From: an uncultured Lachnospiraceae bacterium
GTDB lineage: Bacteria; Bacillota; Clostridia; Lachnospirales; Lachnospiraceae
Length of the DNA: 45,107 nt
Reading direction: 5' to 3'
Assembly (NCBI GenBank): GCA_947591245.1
Contig: CANQCY010000013.1
Location: forward strand, 1 to 45,107
Within the stretch, counting starts at the first letter, position 1, and each line of letters starts with the position of its first letter. The translations under genes and the position numbers were made by a program. This document shows, one piece after another, positions 8,062-16,581 of this stretch. Under the pieces are notes generated by a model, which saw nothing but the letters and a program-made list of their open reading frames with translations, ran no database searches and was not told the origin of the DNA.

Positions 8062-9411
8062 ATGAAAGCTGCCTTTTTAACGCTTGGTTGCAAGGTGAAT
8101 TATTATGAAACAGAAAAAATGATTGCGGATTTCAAGAAACGCGGTTTTGAAGTGACGGATTTTGACGACGGCGCAGATGTGTATGTTATCAATACATGCA
8201 CGGTCACCAATATTGCGGACCGAAAATCCAGGAAAATGTTACATCGGGCGAAGAGGCGGAATCCGAGCAGTATCGTGGTAGCGGTCGGGTGCTATGTCGA
8301 GAGCAGCGCGGCAGAAGGGGAAAAGGACGCCGCGATTGATCTGGCATTATTCAATCAGGACAAGAGCGATGTGGCGGAAAAAGTGATTTCGTATCTTGAG
8401 TCGGCGGGAATGGCGGAAAAACACGTCGCAGCGGACGGGAAAGCGGAAAAGGCGGAAGCAAATGCGCCGGGGAGCGCCGATGGGAATGGGGGACGAACGC
8501 GCAGGTATATTAAAGTCCAGGACGGCTGCAATCAGTTCTGCAGTTACTGTACGATTCCATACGTGCGGGGCGGCGGTATATTATCGAGCCGGGAAGAGTA
8601 TCCTATTTTGGAAGAGGTACGGCAGGCGGCGGACATGGGGTACAAAGAGGTCGTCATAACCGGAATCCATCTTTCGTCGTTCGGCGTCCAAAGTACCGCT
8701 TCAAACGGATTTGTACAGCAGAAGGGAGCGCCGCTGGCCGCGCTGCTCCAAAAAATAAACGAGATAGACGGCATTGAGCGGATTCGCATGGGATCGCTGG
8801 AGCCCCGCATTATTTGCGATGAGTTTTTGGACGGGCTGTCAGCGGCGGACAAGCTGTGTCCCCATTTTCACCTGTCGCTGCAGAGCGGATGCGACGAAAC
8901 GCTCCGACGCATGAACCGCCGCTATACAACGGAGGAATACAGGGAGAGCTGCGGCCGGATCCGAAGCCGGTTTGAACATCCGGCGATCACGACGGATGTG
9001 ATCGTGGGATTTCCGGGAGAGACGGAAGAGGAATTTGAGGCAACGAGAAAATTTGTGAACGAGATTGCTCTGGCGGGAATCCATGTATTTCCGTATAGCG
9101 TTCGATACGGCACGAAGGCGGCGCGAATGGACGGACAGATTTCGCCGGAGACGAAGCGCAGGCGGACCGAGCTGCTGATTGCCGACGCGGCGGCGCTGAA
9201 AGCGGCATATGCCGGCTGGTTTGTGGGACGGACGGAAAAGGTATTGTTTGAGGAAGTGAGAGAGTTCGGGGGGCGGCGGTTTCTCACCGGCCACAACGAG
9301 AGATATGTCGTGATCGGAGCGCCGGAGCGCGAGGCGCGGGCGCTTGGATATAGAGAAAACAGCATATGTTCGGTTAGGGTGAAAAAAGAAAATCTGATAG
9401 AAGCTCTTTAA
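8062..9411 (+). CDS. mtaB: tRNA t6A37 methylthiotransferase MtaB
   Basis: Radical SAM enzyme that converts t6A37 to ms2t6A37 in tRNAs reading ANN codons, using two [4Fe-4S] clusters. In the 449 residues, C10 (LGCKVN), C46 (NTCTVTN) and C77 (VGCYVES) of the N-terminal methylthiotransferase domain bind the auxiliary cluster; C156, C160 and C163 (CNQFCSYC) bind the radical SAM cluster; HLSLQSGCDETLRRMNR is typical of this subfamily; a TRAM domain ends the protein. The start at 8062 is chosen over the in-frame ATG at 8041 because GAGGGGAGG ends just before it and the LGCKVN motif then sits at the usual position. It is divergent from the HPr-like gene. Confidence 0.93.
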   Translation: MKAAFLTLGCKVNYYETEKMIADFKKRGFEVTDFDDGADVYVINTCTVTNIADRKSRKMLHRAKRRNPSSIVVAVGCYVESSAAEGEKDAAIDLALFNQDKSDVAEKVISYLESAGMAEKHVAADGKAEKAEANAPGSADGNGGRTRRYIKVQDGCNQFCSYCTIPYVRGGGILSSREEYPILEEVRQAADMGYKEVVITGIHLSSFGVQSTASNGFVQQKGAPLAALLQKINEIDGIERIRMGSLEPRIICDEFLDGLSAADKLCPHFHLSLQSGCDETLRRMNRRYTTEEYRESCGRIRSRFEHPAITTDVIVGFPGETEEEFEATRKFVNEIALAGIHVFPYSVRYGTKAARMDGQISPETKRRRTELLIADAAALKAAYAGWFVGRTEKVLFEEVREFGGRRFLTGHNERYVVIGAPEREARALGYRENSICSVRVKKENLIEAL

Positions 9412-9426
9412 AAGATGAAAAAAAGG

Positions 9427-9455
9427 TTGCGGTTTTGAATTATTTATATTAAAAT
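9427..9455 (+). promoter_or_regulatory. Candidate promoter of the ireB-ruvX operon
   Basis: TTGCGG, 17-nt spacer, TAAAAT, about 46 nt before the ireB start. Four of six bases match consensus in the -35 and five of six in the -10. A start here would begin the long housekeeping operon. Confidence 0.45.
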
Positions 9456-9500
9456 TAAGGTAATTATTTTGAGAGACTGAGAGCAGAAATGGAGATTGAT

Positions 9501-9761
9501 ATGCAGGAATTAAATAATACACAGCTTTTTAAAGTGGATGCGGAAAAGGATTCTGACGTGAGGGACGTTATTGCATTCGTTTATGCGGCGCTGACTGAAA
9601 AGGGGTATAATCCGGTGAATCAGATCGTGGGGTATCTGATGTCGGGCGATCCAACCTATATCACGAGCCATAAGGGAGCAAGAAGCCTCATTATGAGAGT
9701 TGAGCGGGATGAAGTGATCGAACTGTTTTTGAAGGATTATATAAATAATAACCTGAAATAG
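9501..9761 (+). CDS. ireB: IreB family regulatory phosphoprotein (UPF0297)
   Basis: Small cytoplasmic protein of the family whose Enterococcus member IreB is phosphorylated by the PASTA kinase IreK and affects cephalosporin resistance. NNTQLFKV near the N-terminus, with threonines before and after the first glutamine region, and [20 protein letters not shown] in the middle are conserved. The ATG at 9501 (86 aa) is preferred to the ATG at 9489 because GGAG sits 6 nt before it and family members begin close to LNNTQ. It is 19 nt from ruvX, the usual neighbour. Confidence 0.92.
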   Translation: MQELNNTQLFKVDAEKDSDVRDVIAFVYAALTEKGYNPVNQIVGYLMSGDPTYITSHKGARSLIMRVERDEVIELFLKDYINNNLK

Positions 9762-9780
9762 TCCGAGGCGGGAGAAAGGA

Positions 9781-10209
9781 ATGCGAATATTAGGACTCGA
9801 CTACGGTTCTGTGACAGTAGGGGTAGCGGTGAGCGATGAACTGCTCATAACTGCGCAGCCCGTAGAAGTAATAAAGAGAGAAAGAGAAACGAAATTACGT
9901 CGGACTTTGGCGAGGCTGGATGAGCTGATTGCCGAATATGAAGTCGGGAAAATCGTATTAGGGCATCCCAAAAATATGAATAATACGCTGGGAGAGCGGG
10001 TGCGGTTGACGGAACAATTTAAGGAAAAACTGGAAAAAAGGACGGGTTTGGAAGTAGTGTTGCGGGATGAGAGGCTGACTACCGTATCTGCTATGGAGGT
10101 TTTGAAAGAAGGAAAAGTACGTCGTGAAAACCGGAAAAGCTATGTAGATAAGATAGCGGCGACCATTATTTTGCAAGGCTACTTGGATTCCCTGAACGTA
10201 AAATTGTAA
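9781..10209 (+). CDS. ruvX: Holliday junction resolvase-like RuvX (YqgF)
   Basis: RNase H-fold nuclease family; YqgF in E. coli processes the 5' end of pre-16S rRNA, and Holliday-junction cleavage has been reported for some members. The 142 residues have the N-terminal catalytic motif [29 protein letters not shown] in the centre and [10 protein letters not shown] with the second acidic pair. Length is normal. SD GGGAGAAAGG overlaps the gap after ireB. Confidence 0.94.
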   Translation: MRILGLDYGSVTVGVAVSDELLITAQPVEVIKRERETKLRRTLARLDELIAEYEVGKIVLGHPKNMNNTLGERVRLTEQFKEKLEKRTGLEVVLRDERLTTVSAMEVLKEGKVRRENRKSYVDKIAATIILQGYLDSLNVKL

Positions 10210-10231
10210 AAGTAAATAGAGGAGAACGCCC

Positions 10232-10540
10232 ATGGGAAAAAATGGTGAAATTGTGCTTACTGCTGAGGATGGCAGCGAGGAGGCTTTTTTTGTTGTGGAA
10301 AAAGCGGAAATTGCAGGCAGGGAATATTTGCTTGTGACGGATCAGGACCTTGGAGAGGCCGGCGGCACAGGGCAAGCCGGCGGGGAAGAGGCGGAGGCGC
10401 AAGCGCTTATTCTGCGTGTCAATGACGACGATACGGAGAATGAAACGCTTGCTTATGATGTTGTAGAGGATGAAAAAGAACTGATGATATTATCAAAATA
10501 TTTTGAGGAATTGGTAGACGATATTGATCTCTCTATGTGA
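10232..10540 (+). CDS. DUF1292 protein (YrzB-like)
   Basis: 102-residue acidic cytoplasmic protein of the DUF1292 family, commonly found between ruvX and later genes in this operon in Bacillota. The N-terminal half has IVLTAEDGSEEAFFVVE and the C-terminal half YDVVEDEKELMILSKYFEEL. The two are separated by a Gly/Glu/Ala-rich linker (about residues 42-55) that is less conserved in the family. Function is unknown. SD GAGGAGAA. Confidence 0.88.
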   Translation: MGKNGEIVLTAEDGSEEAFFVVEKAEIAGREYLLVTDQDLGEAGGTGQAGGEEAEAQALILRVNDDDTENETLAYDVVEDEKELMILSKYFEELVDDIDLSM

Positions 10541-10591
10541 GAGAATAAAACCAGATATATTAAATCAAGAAAAGAGAGGTGCAACAAGACT

Positions 10592-12265
10592 TTGAGGAAG
10601 AAGACGAAAACAGGAAATGAGAAGGTGCGAATTATACCGTTGGGTGGATTAGAACAGATCGGTATGAATATTACGGCATTTGAGACAGATGACAGTATTG
10701 TCGTAGTGGATTGCGGACTTGCTTTCCCGGAAGACGAAATGCTGGGTGTGGATTTGGTTATTCCGGATATTACGTATTTGAAAGATCACAGGGAAAAGGT
10801 TAAGGGGTTTGTGATTACGCACGGGCACGAGGATCATATCGGCGCATTGCCGTATGTGCTCCAGCAGTTGAATGTGCCGGTATATGCTACCAAGCTTACG
10901 ATGGCGATTATCGAGAATAAGTTGAAGGAACACAATCTGCTCAATCTCGTGCGCCGGAAGGTAGTGACATATGGACAGTATATCAATCTCGGCGATTTTC
11001 GCATTGAGTTTATACGGACGAACCACAGTATTGCCGACTCCGCAGCATTGGCGATTTATACTCCCGCCGGCGTGATCGTACACACAGGGGATTTTAAGGT
11101 GGATTATACGCCCGTATATGGAGACAGTATCGATCTTGCGCGGTTCGGGGAGCTTGGCAAGAAGGGCGTGCTGGCATTGATGGCAGATAGTACAAATGTG
11201 CTCAAACCCGGTTTTACCATGTCGGAAAAAACAGTCGGAGAGACATTTGATACGATATTTTCCGAAAATGAGAAAAGCCGTATTATAGTAGCTACGTTCG
11301 CATCCAATGTGGACCGCGTGCAGCAGATTATCAATTCGGCGCACAAATATGGAAGAAAGGTTATCGTCGAGGGACGCAGCATGGTGAATATTATAGAAAT
11401 TGCTGTGGAGCTCGGGTATATACAGGCGCCGGACAATATTATCATTAGCATTGAAGAAATGAAAAATTATTCGGACGACCAAATCGTGCTTATTACGACG
11501 GGAAGCCAGGGCGAAGCGATGGCGGCGCTCTCGCGGATTGCGGCGTCGATTCACCGGAAGGTTACGATCAAGCCGGGAGATACTGTTATTTTCAGTTCCA
11601 ATCCGATTCCCGGCAATGAAAAGAGCGTGTCGAGAGTAATCAATGAACTTTCTATGAAAGGGGCGAAAGTTATTTTCCAGGACGCCCATGTTTCCGGACA
11701 TGCATGCCAGGAAGAGCTGAAGCTGATTTATTCGCTTGTGAGGCCCCAGTATGCGATACCGGTGCACGGTGAATACCGTCATCTGCTCCGCCACAGCGAG
11801 CTGGCGCAGGAGATGGGGATTCCCAAAGAAAATGTGGTTATTATGAGTTCCGGCAAGGTATTGGAATTGAAACAGGACAGTGCAAAATTCGTGGATGAAG
11901 TTCAGGCGCAGGGCATTATGGTAGACGGACTTGGCGTCGGAGATGTCGGGAATATTGTGCTGCGCGACAGGCAGCATCTTTCTGAAAACGGGCTTCTTGT
12001 CGTTGTACTCACGCTGGAACATGGCTCCAATCAGATTCTGTCGGGACCGGATATTGTATCAAGGGGATTTGTCTATGTAAGAGAGGCGGAGAACCTGATG
12101 GATGAGTGTCTGGAAATCGTTAATATTGCTCTGGATCGTCTGAATGCCCGCGGAGTTACGGACTGGGGAAGAATTAAATCCGAGATCAAGGATTCCCTCA
12201 ACGATTTCCTGTGGAAGAAGACGAAAAGGAATCCGATGATACTTCCAATCATTATGGAAGTGTGA
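10592..12265 (+). CDS. rnj: Ribonuclease J
   Basis: Metallo-beta-lactamase/beta-CASP ribonuclease with endonuclease and 5'-3' exonuclease activity, central to mRNA decay and rRNA maturation in Bacillota. The 557 residues show the zinc motif HGHEDH with H77, H79, D81 and H82, further ligands in SIADSAALAI and HTGDFKVD, and the beta-CASP/C-terminal elements SNPIPGNEKSVSRVI and HVSGHA. It starts with TTG at 10592 behind AAAGAGAGGTG; no ATG lies nearby in frame. It follows the DUF1292 gene after 51 nt. Confidence 0.95.
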   Translation: MRKKTKTGNEKVRIIPLGGLEQIGMNITAFETDDSIVVVDCGLAFPEDEMLGVDLVIPDITYLKDHREKVKGFVITHGHEDHIGALPYVLQQLNVPVYATKLTMAIIENKLKEHNLLNLVRRKVVTYGQYINLGDFRIEFIRTNHSIADSAALAIYTPAGVIVHTGDFKVDYTPVYGDSIDLARFGELGKKGVLALMADSTNVLKPGFTMSEKTVGETFDTIFSENEKSRIIVATFASNVDRVQQIINSAHKYGRKVIVEGRSMVNIIEIAVELGYIQAPDNIIISIEEMKNYSDDQIVLITTGSQGEAMAALSRIAASIHRKVTIKPGDTVIFSSNPIPGNEKSVSRVINELSMKGAKVIFQDAHVSGHACQEELKLIYSLVRPQYAIPVHGEYRHLLRHSELAQEMGIPKENVVIMSSGKVLELKQDSAKFVDEVQAQGIMVDGLGVGDVGNIVLRDRQHLSENGLLVVVLTLEHGSNQILSGPDIVSRGFVYVREAENLMDECLEIVNIALDRLNARGVTDWGRIKSEIKDSLNDFLWKKTKRNPMILPIIMEV

Positions 12266-12354
12266 CTAAAACGGCGGGCGGGATCATGGCGGGGGGCATG
12301 CTTGCACGATGATCTGCCGCGATGGCGGGCCGGCGTTTTCGCCGCGAATTGCTT

Positions 12355-12381
12355 GCGTCGGGAAGAGCGGTTTCCCGACGC
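12355..12381 (+). other. Strong intergenic RNA hairpin between rnj and the mltG-like gene
   Basis: GCGTCGGGAA (12355-12364) and TTCCCGACGC (12372-12381) form a perfect 10-bp stem with a 7-nt loop. A second GC-rich hairpin, GGCG-TTTT-CGCC, lies at about 12332-12343. No T-run follows, so it is not a normal terminator. It could be a processing or stability element in the polycistronic RNA. Confidence 0.5.
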
Positions 12382-12413
12382 ACTGGAACACAGGCAGAAG
12401 GAGGGAAAAGGAA

Positions 12414-12815
12414 ATGGCGGAAAAGAAAGAAAAAGGGAACGCCACCGTGCTGTTTTTCATAAGGGGAATCCTGGTTCTTCTTTTGAACCTGATTTTTTAT
12501 GCCATCGTTATTTTCGGCGCCGCGGAGGCGTGCAAAATATCCTACTCTTTTGCCAATGAAGTGTTTGGGGATGTGATGGCGGAGCCGCCGCCGGGCCAGA
12601 ACCGGACTTTTGTCATTGCGGAAGCGGACGATTCGCTGTCGATTGCTAAAAACCTCGAACGGGACGGCATCGTCCACAACGCGTATTCGTTTTATATCCG
12701 TCTCCGACTGTCCCTAAGCGATAAGAATGTCGTTGTGGCGGGGACGTACGAGCTCAATACGAGTATGACCTACAAAGAAATTCTTGAAAAAATAGTAAAG
12801 GGAGTCAGCGGATGA
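12414..12815 (+). CDS. Truncated MltG/YceG-like membrane protein
   Basis: 133-residue protein with one N-terminal membrane segment (about residues 11-40, FFIRGILVLLLNLIFYAIVIF) and an extracellular domain like the LysM-like first part of endolytic transglycosylase MltG: FVIAEADDSLSIAKNLERDG, then VVAGTYELNTSMTYKEILEKIVKG. The whole catalytic YceG domain, including its glutamate, is absent, and the frame closes cleanly at ATGA with the next gene, so this looks like a short family form and not a frameshift. mltG is the usual gene here in Bacillota. The ATG at 12414 is chosen for AAGGAGGG at 12398-12405. Enzymatic activity is unlikely; a binding or regulatory role in the wall is inference. Confidence 0.8.
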   Translation: MAEKKEKGNATVLFFIRGILVLLLNLIFYAIVIFGAAEACKISYSFANEVFGDVMAEPPPGQNRTFVIAEADDSLSIAKNLERDGIVHNAYSFYIRLRLSLSDKNVVVAGTYELNTSMTYKEILEKIVKGVSG

Positions 12816-13486
12816 ACGACGAGAGGGCAGAGGTGTTTTTTGACGCGCTGCGCATGGAATTACCGGAATATATTAATGAACTGGAAAAAGAGGCGCTTCG
12901 TAACGAGGTGCCTGTTATTCGCAGGGCGACGAGGGATTTGCTGAGATATCTGCTGCGTGTGCATCGCCCCCGCCGGATTCTCGAAGTCGGAACGGCAATC
13001 GGTTATTCCGCGCTGTTTATGAAAGAATGCCTGCCGCCGGACGCCCGTATCGTGACGATTGAAAAGGTGGAAATGCGGCTGAGGGAGGCGGAAAAAAATC
13101 TGGGAAGGTACGATAAAAGCGGGCAGATTCGCCTTGTTAAGGGCGATGCATGCGACGTCTTGAAAGAGATGGCAGAGCGTCAGGAACGCTTTGATTTTAT
13201 TTTTATGGACGCCGCAAAAGGACAATATTTACATTTCCTGCCATATATCATGGAAGTTTTGGAATTGGGCGGGATTCTTGTGTCGGATAATATTTTGCAT
13301 GACTGCGATATTCTGGAATCCCGTTATGCCGTGACGAGGCGGGATCGTACGATTCACGGCAGGATGAGAGAGTATTTATATAGAATTACGCATATGGATG
13401 AGCTGGAAACGATCTGTTTGTCCCTTGGCGACGGAACAGCAGTATCTTATAAGACGGAGGAAAGGCATGAAGCGGAAAAAACCTGA
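12812..13486 (+). CDS. trmR: tRNA 5-hydroxyuridine methyltransferase TrmR (class I O-methyltransferase)
   Basis: SAM-dependent O-methyltransferase. The 224 residues have motif I ILEVGTAIGYSALFM (about residues 55-69), DARIVTIEK and DFIFMDAAKGQY. In Bacillus subtilis the protein at this place (YrrM/TrmR) methylates 5-hydroxyuridine at tRNA position 34 to mo5U, acting after the TrhP hydroxylation proteins encoded next door. The same neighbour is present here, which supports the assignment over a generic catechol O-methyltransferase. Start and the preceding stop overlap as ATGA; its end overlaps trhP by 20 nt. Confidence 0.88.
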   Translation: MNDERAEVFFDALRMELPEYINELEKEALRNEVPVIRRATRDLLRYLLRVHRPRRILEVGTAIGYSALFMKECLPPDARIVTIEKVEMRLREAEKNLGRYDKSGQIRLVKGDACDVLKEMAERQERFDFIFMDAAKGQYLHFLPYIMEVLELGGILVSDNILHDCDILESRYAVTRRDRTIHGRMREYLYRITHMDELETICLSLGDGTAVSYKTEERHEAEKT

Positions 13487-14705
13487 AATACTCGCGCCGG
13501 CGAGCAGCTTGGAAGCGTTAAAGACAGCGGTGCGATTTGGCGCGGATGCGGCGTATATCGGCGGTGAAATGTATGGCTTGCGGGCAAAGGCGAAGAATTT
13601 TTCGGCAGAGGATATGAGAAAAGGAATCTGCTATGCCCATGAACATGGGAAAAAAGTATATGTGACGGCAAATATTACTGCCCACAACCGGGATTTAGAC
13701 GGCGTCAGGCAGTATTTTCATGAATTGAAGGAGCTTAAGCCGGATGCGCTTATTATTTCAGATCCGGGTGTTTTTTCTATTGCGAGGGAGGTTTGCCCGG
13801 AGATTGACGTCCATATCAGCACGCAAAGCAATAATGTAAATTACCTGACGTTTCGTTTCTGGCAGGAGCAGGGGGCGGCACGCATTGTGACGGCCAGGGA
13901 GCTGTCGATCGCTGAGATCGGGGAAATACGGGAAAATATACCGGACGAGCTGGAGATCGAGACATTTGTGCACGGAGCGATGTGCATTTCGTATTCCGGC
14001 AGGTGCCTGTTGAGCAATTATTTTACCGGAAGGGATGCAAATCTCGGTGCGTGTACGCACCCATGCCGGTGGAAATATTATATCATGGAGGAAAAACGAC
14101 CGGGCGAGTTCCTTCCGATAGAAGAAAACGACAGGGGAACATATATATTTAATTCAAAAGATCTGTGCATGATTGAGCATATACCGGAGCTGGTGGAAGC
14201 GGGGATCGACAGCTTTAAGATCGAGGGGCGCATGAAAACGGCTCTTTATGTGGCGGTTGCATCGAGAACGTACCGGCAGGCGGTGGACGATTATTTTGAG
14301 GATCCGGACAAATACAAAAGCCGTATTCCGTACTATCAGGAAGAGATTGCAAAATGCACATACCGGCAGTTTACAACGGGGTTTTTCTTTGGACCGGCGA
14401 ATCGCGAAAGCCAGGTTTATGACCAGAACACGTATGTGAAGGGATGCGTTTATCTCGGTATGATTGAACGCGTCATGCCGGATGGGACGGGCTGGTTTGA
14501 GCAGAAAAACAAGTTTTCTGTTGGCGATCAGGTGGAAATCATGAAACCGTCAGGTGAGAATGTGCGCACAACGGTACTTGCCATGTATGATGAGGCCGGA
14601 ACAGCGATCGAAAGCTGCCCCCATCCTTCTGTGCCGGTGCGGATTCAGATGGAATGCCGGCTGGAACCGTTTGATATCATACGAGGAGAGGGAGAGGCGC
14701 CATGA
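13467..14705 (+). CDS. trhP: U32 family tRNA hydroxylation protein TrhP
   Basis: Peptidase U32-family protein, 412 residues. Despite the family name, TrhP works with prephenate-dependent hydroxylation of U34 in tRNA to ho5U. The U32 signature is clear: ETFVHGAMCISYSGRCLLSNY, with further cysteines in GACTHPCRW and DLCMIEHIPELVEAG that fit an iron-sulfur site. The start at 13467 is preferred over longer in-frame starts because ACGGAGGAAAGG precedes it and the protein then begins KKPEILAPASS, as in the family. It overlaps trmR by 20 nt and birA by 4 nt. Bacillus has two tandem copies; only one is here. Confidence 0.9.
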   Translation: MKRKKPEILAPASSLEALKTAVRFGADAAYIGGEMYGLRAKAKNFSAEDMRKGICYAHEHGKKVYVTANITAHNRDLDGVRQYFHELKELKPDALIISDPGVFSIAREVCPEIDVHISTQSNNVNYLTFRFWQEQGAARIVTARELSIAEIGEIRENIPDELEIETFVHGAMCISYSGRCLLSNYFTGRDANLGACTHPCRWKYYIMEEKRPGEFLPIEENDRGTYIFNSKDLCMIEHIPELVEAGIDSFKIEGRMKTALYVAVASRTYRQAVDDYFEDPDKYKSRIPYYQEEIAKCTYRQFTTGFFFGPANRESQVYDQNTYVKGCVYLGMIERVMPDGTGWFEQKNKFSVGDQVEIMKPSGENVRTTVLAMYDEAGTAIESCPHPSVPVRIQMECRLEPFDIIRGEGEAP

Positions 14706-15682
14706 GTGTGAAAACAGAGCTTCTTTCTATTTTGGAAGCAAACCGGGGAAAGGACTTATCCGGAGAGGAAATGGCAAATGCGATGGGCGTTTCCCGGACG
14801 TCTGTGTGGAAAGCGGTTAAGGCGCTTCGGGAGGAAGGTTACCGAATTGACGCCGTGAACAACCGGGGCTACCGGCTTGAGGAGACGTCGGATATTCTGA
14901 GTGCGGAAGGCATCCGGCTGAAACTGGATAAAAAATATCAGGGCATTCCGATTGAGGTGCATAAGACAGTCGGTTCTACGAACACTGAGCTCAAACGCAG
15001 GTCGCTTGACGGGGGAGAGCATGGTTTTGTTCTGCTTTCCGAAGAGCAGACTCAGGGAAAGGGTCGCCTCGGAAGGAGTTTTTATTCCCCGCCCGGGACA
15101 GGGATTTATATGAGTATTTTGCTGCGTCCGGAGTTTTCGGGTTCCGATACGGTTTTGGTAACAACGGCGGCGGCGGTGGCGGTATGCCGTGCGATCAGCG
15201 GCGTACTTGGATTGGAAACGCAGATTAAATGGGTGAATGATGTATATTGGGGGGAGAAAAAGATCTGCGGTATTTTGACAGAGGCGGTTTCAGATTGTGA
15301 AATCGGCAAGCTTGATTCGGTTATCGTGGGGATTGGGATTAATTACCGCACAGAGGAATTTCCGGAAGAACTGAAAGAACGGGCGGGCAGTGTCGGAGCG
15401 GGAAGCCGCGTTCCGAGAAACTGCGTGGCGGCGGCAGTTCTGAATGAATTTTTCAAAATCTATGGCAATCTGATGGAGCGGGAGTTCATGGATGAATACC
15501 GGGCGCGGTCAAATGTGCTCGGAAGAGAGGTGCAGTTTTTGGAGCGGGGCGTATGGCACACGGCAAAGGCGGTCGATCTCGATGCGGACGGAGGGCTCGT
15601 AGTGGAGTGCGGCAGCGTGGAAGAGGGACGTGTCCGGAGGACGCTGCACACCGGCGAAATTACATTGCGCGTACGGGAGTAA
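14702..15682 (+). CDS. birA: Bifunctional biotin ligase / biotin operon repressor BirA
   Basis: Attaches biotin to carboxyltransferase carrier proteins via biotinyl-AMP and, when bound to this intermediate, represses biotin genes. The 326 residues begin with a winged helix (LSGEEMANAMGVSRTSVWKAV, about residues 17-38) and continue with the ligase domain: GKGRLGR (residues 119-125) is the nucleotide-binding loop, IKWVNDVYW holds the catalytic lysine, and GILTEAV and GIGINY are conserved. The C-terminal SH3-like domain is present. The presence of the DNA-binding domain means it should also be a regulator. It overlaps trhP by 4 nt. Confidence 0.94.
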   Translation: MSVKTELLSILEANRGKDLSGEEMANAMGVSRTSVWKAVKALREEGYRIDAVNNRGYRLEETSDILSAEGIRLKLDKKYQGIPIEVHKTVGSTNTELKRRSLDGGEHGFVLLSEEQTQGKGRLGRSFYSPPGTGIYMSILLRPEFSGSDTVLVTTAAAVAVCRAISGVLGLETQIKWVNDVYWGEKKICGILTEAVSDCEIGKLDSVIVGIGINYRTEEFPEELKERAGSVGAGSRVPRNCVAAAVLNEFFKIYGNLMEREFMDEYRARSNVLGREVQFLERGVWHTAKAVDLDADGGLVVECGSVEEGRVRRTLHTGEITLRVRE

Positions 15683-15725
15683 CATAATCGCATACGCCGC
15701 ATATAATAGATGTGATGAAGTACAT

Positions 15726-16496
15726 ATGGTGATAGTGATGAAAAAAGGTCTTTACTTTCTATGCGTATGTGCGCTCAGTATGGTGATCGGCAGCGAATTC
15801 CAAAAAAATAACGCGCCTTCGGACTGCGTGGAAACCGGTCAGTTTGAGACAGAGAAGAAAGAGCCGAAAAAGACGGCCTACCTTACATTTGACGATGGAC
15901 CGAGCGAGGTCACGCCGGATATTCTGGATACGCTGCAGAAGAAAAATGTGAAAGCGACGTTTTTTCTTGTGGGAAACGAAATCACGCCGGAGAGGGAAAT
16001 GATCGTGAAGCGGGAATTGGAGGAAGGGCATAGTATCGGCGTTCATACTTTTTCTCATAAAGGGAATGAGATGTATTGCAATGAACAGAAATTTTTCGAG
16101 GATTTTGACATGTGTTTTAACCGGATCAAAGAGGTGGCCGGCATTTCCCCGACGCTACACCGGTTTCCATGGGGAAGTAATAACAACTATGCGTGTCCGA
16201 TAGTAGACAAACTGATTCAGAGGCTTAAGGAGAGAAATGTGAAAAGTTTTGACTGGAATGTATCCGGTGAAGATTCTATTGGAGGCAGCGTGCCAAAATC
16301 GGTTATTTATCGGAATATAGCGAAAGACCTTGAAAAGCACGATCAGCCCGTGATTTTGCTGCATGACTCAAATGCGATGAAAAATACGGCAGCGGTGCTG
16401 GGGGAAGTGATCGATCTGATCGCGGATAAGGGCTATTCCTTTGCAACTCTGGATGAGAGAGAAGAGTACATGTTCCCCGCGAGCTGGAGAAAGTGA
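15726..16496 (+). CDS. Secreted polysaccharide deacetylase (NodB homology, CE4)
   Basis: Zinc-dependent deacetylase acting on acetylated amino sugars, probably peptidoglycan or its precursors outside the cell. An N-terminal hydrophobic segment (GLYFLCVCALSMVIG) follows two lysines. CE4 motifs appear in order: TFDDGPS (motif 1 with catalytic and metal Asp), HTFSH (motif 2, metal histidines), RFPWG (motif 3), DWNVSGEDS (motif 4) and ILLHDS (motif 5), so it is likely active. The start is uncertain: ATG 15726 and ATG 15738 are both in frame and neither has a good SD. A TATAAT at 15702-15707 without a clear -35 may be part of its promoter. It is 43 nt after birA. Confidence 0.9.
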   Translation: MVIVMKKGLYFLCVCALSMVIGSEFQKNNAPSDCVETGQFETEKKEPKKTAYLTFDDGPSEVTPDILDTLQKKNVKATFFLVGNEITPEREMIVKRELEEGHSIGVHTFSHKGNEMYCNEQKFFEDFDMCFNRIKEVAGISPTLHRFPWGSNNNYACPIVDKLIQRLKERNVKSFDWNVSGEDSIGGSVPKSVIYRNIAKDLEKHDQPVILLHDSNAMKNTAAVLGEVIDLIADKGYSFATLDEREEYMFPASWRK

Positions 16497-16581
16497 GAAA
16501 TCAAAAATGGATACAAAAAAGTTTGCAAAATTCCATGCATTGCGCAAAAAAAGCGATACAATGCCAAGGGATGCCGGCGTT

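Noticed and set aside
10649-12022. 457-codon open frame on the minus strand
   Set aside because: It lies entirely antisense to RNase J, has no SD and its product has no family-like motifs; it results from codon use of the real gene.
12309-12413. N-terminal extension of the MltG-like protein
   Set aside because: The extra 35 codons have no SD, no similarity and cover the intergenic hairpins; the ATG at 12414 has a strong SD.
13398-13466. N-terminal extension of the U32 protein
   Set aside because: It overlaps the trmR C-terminus in another frame and lacks an SD; KKPEILAPASS is the normal family start.
16537-16564. GCATTG/CAATGC hairpin between the deacetylase and the regulator
   Set aside because: Interrupted stem with a bulge and no T-tract; could be chance, so not listed as terminator.
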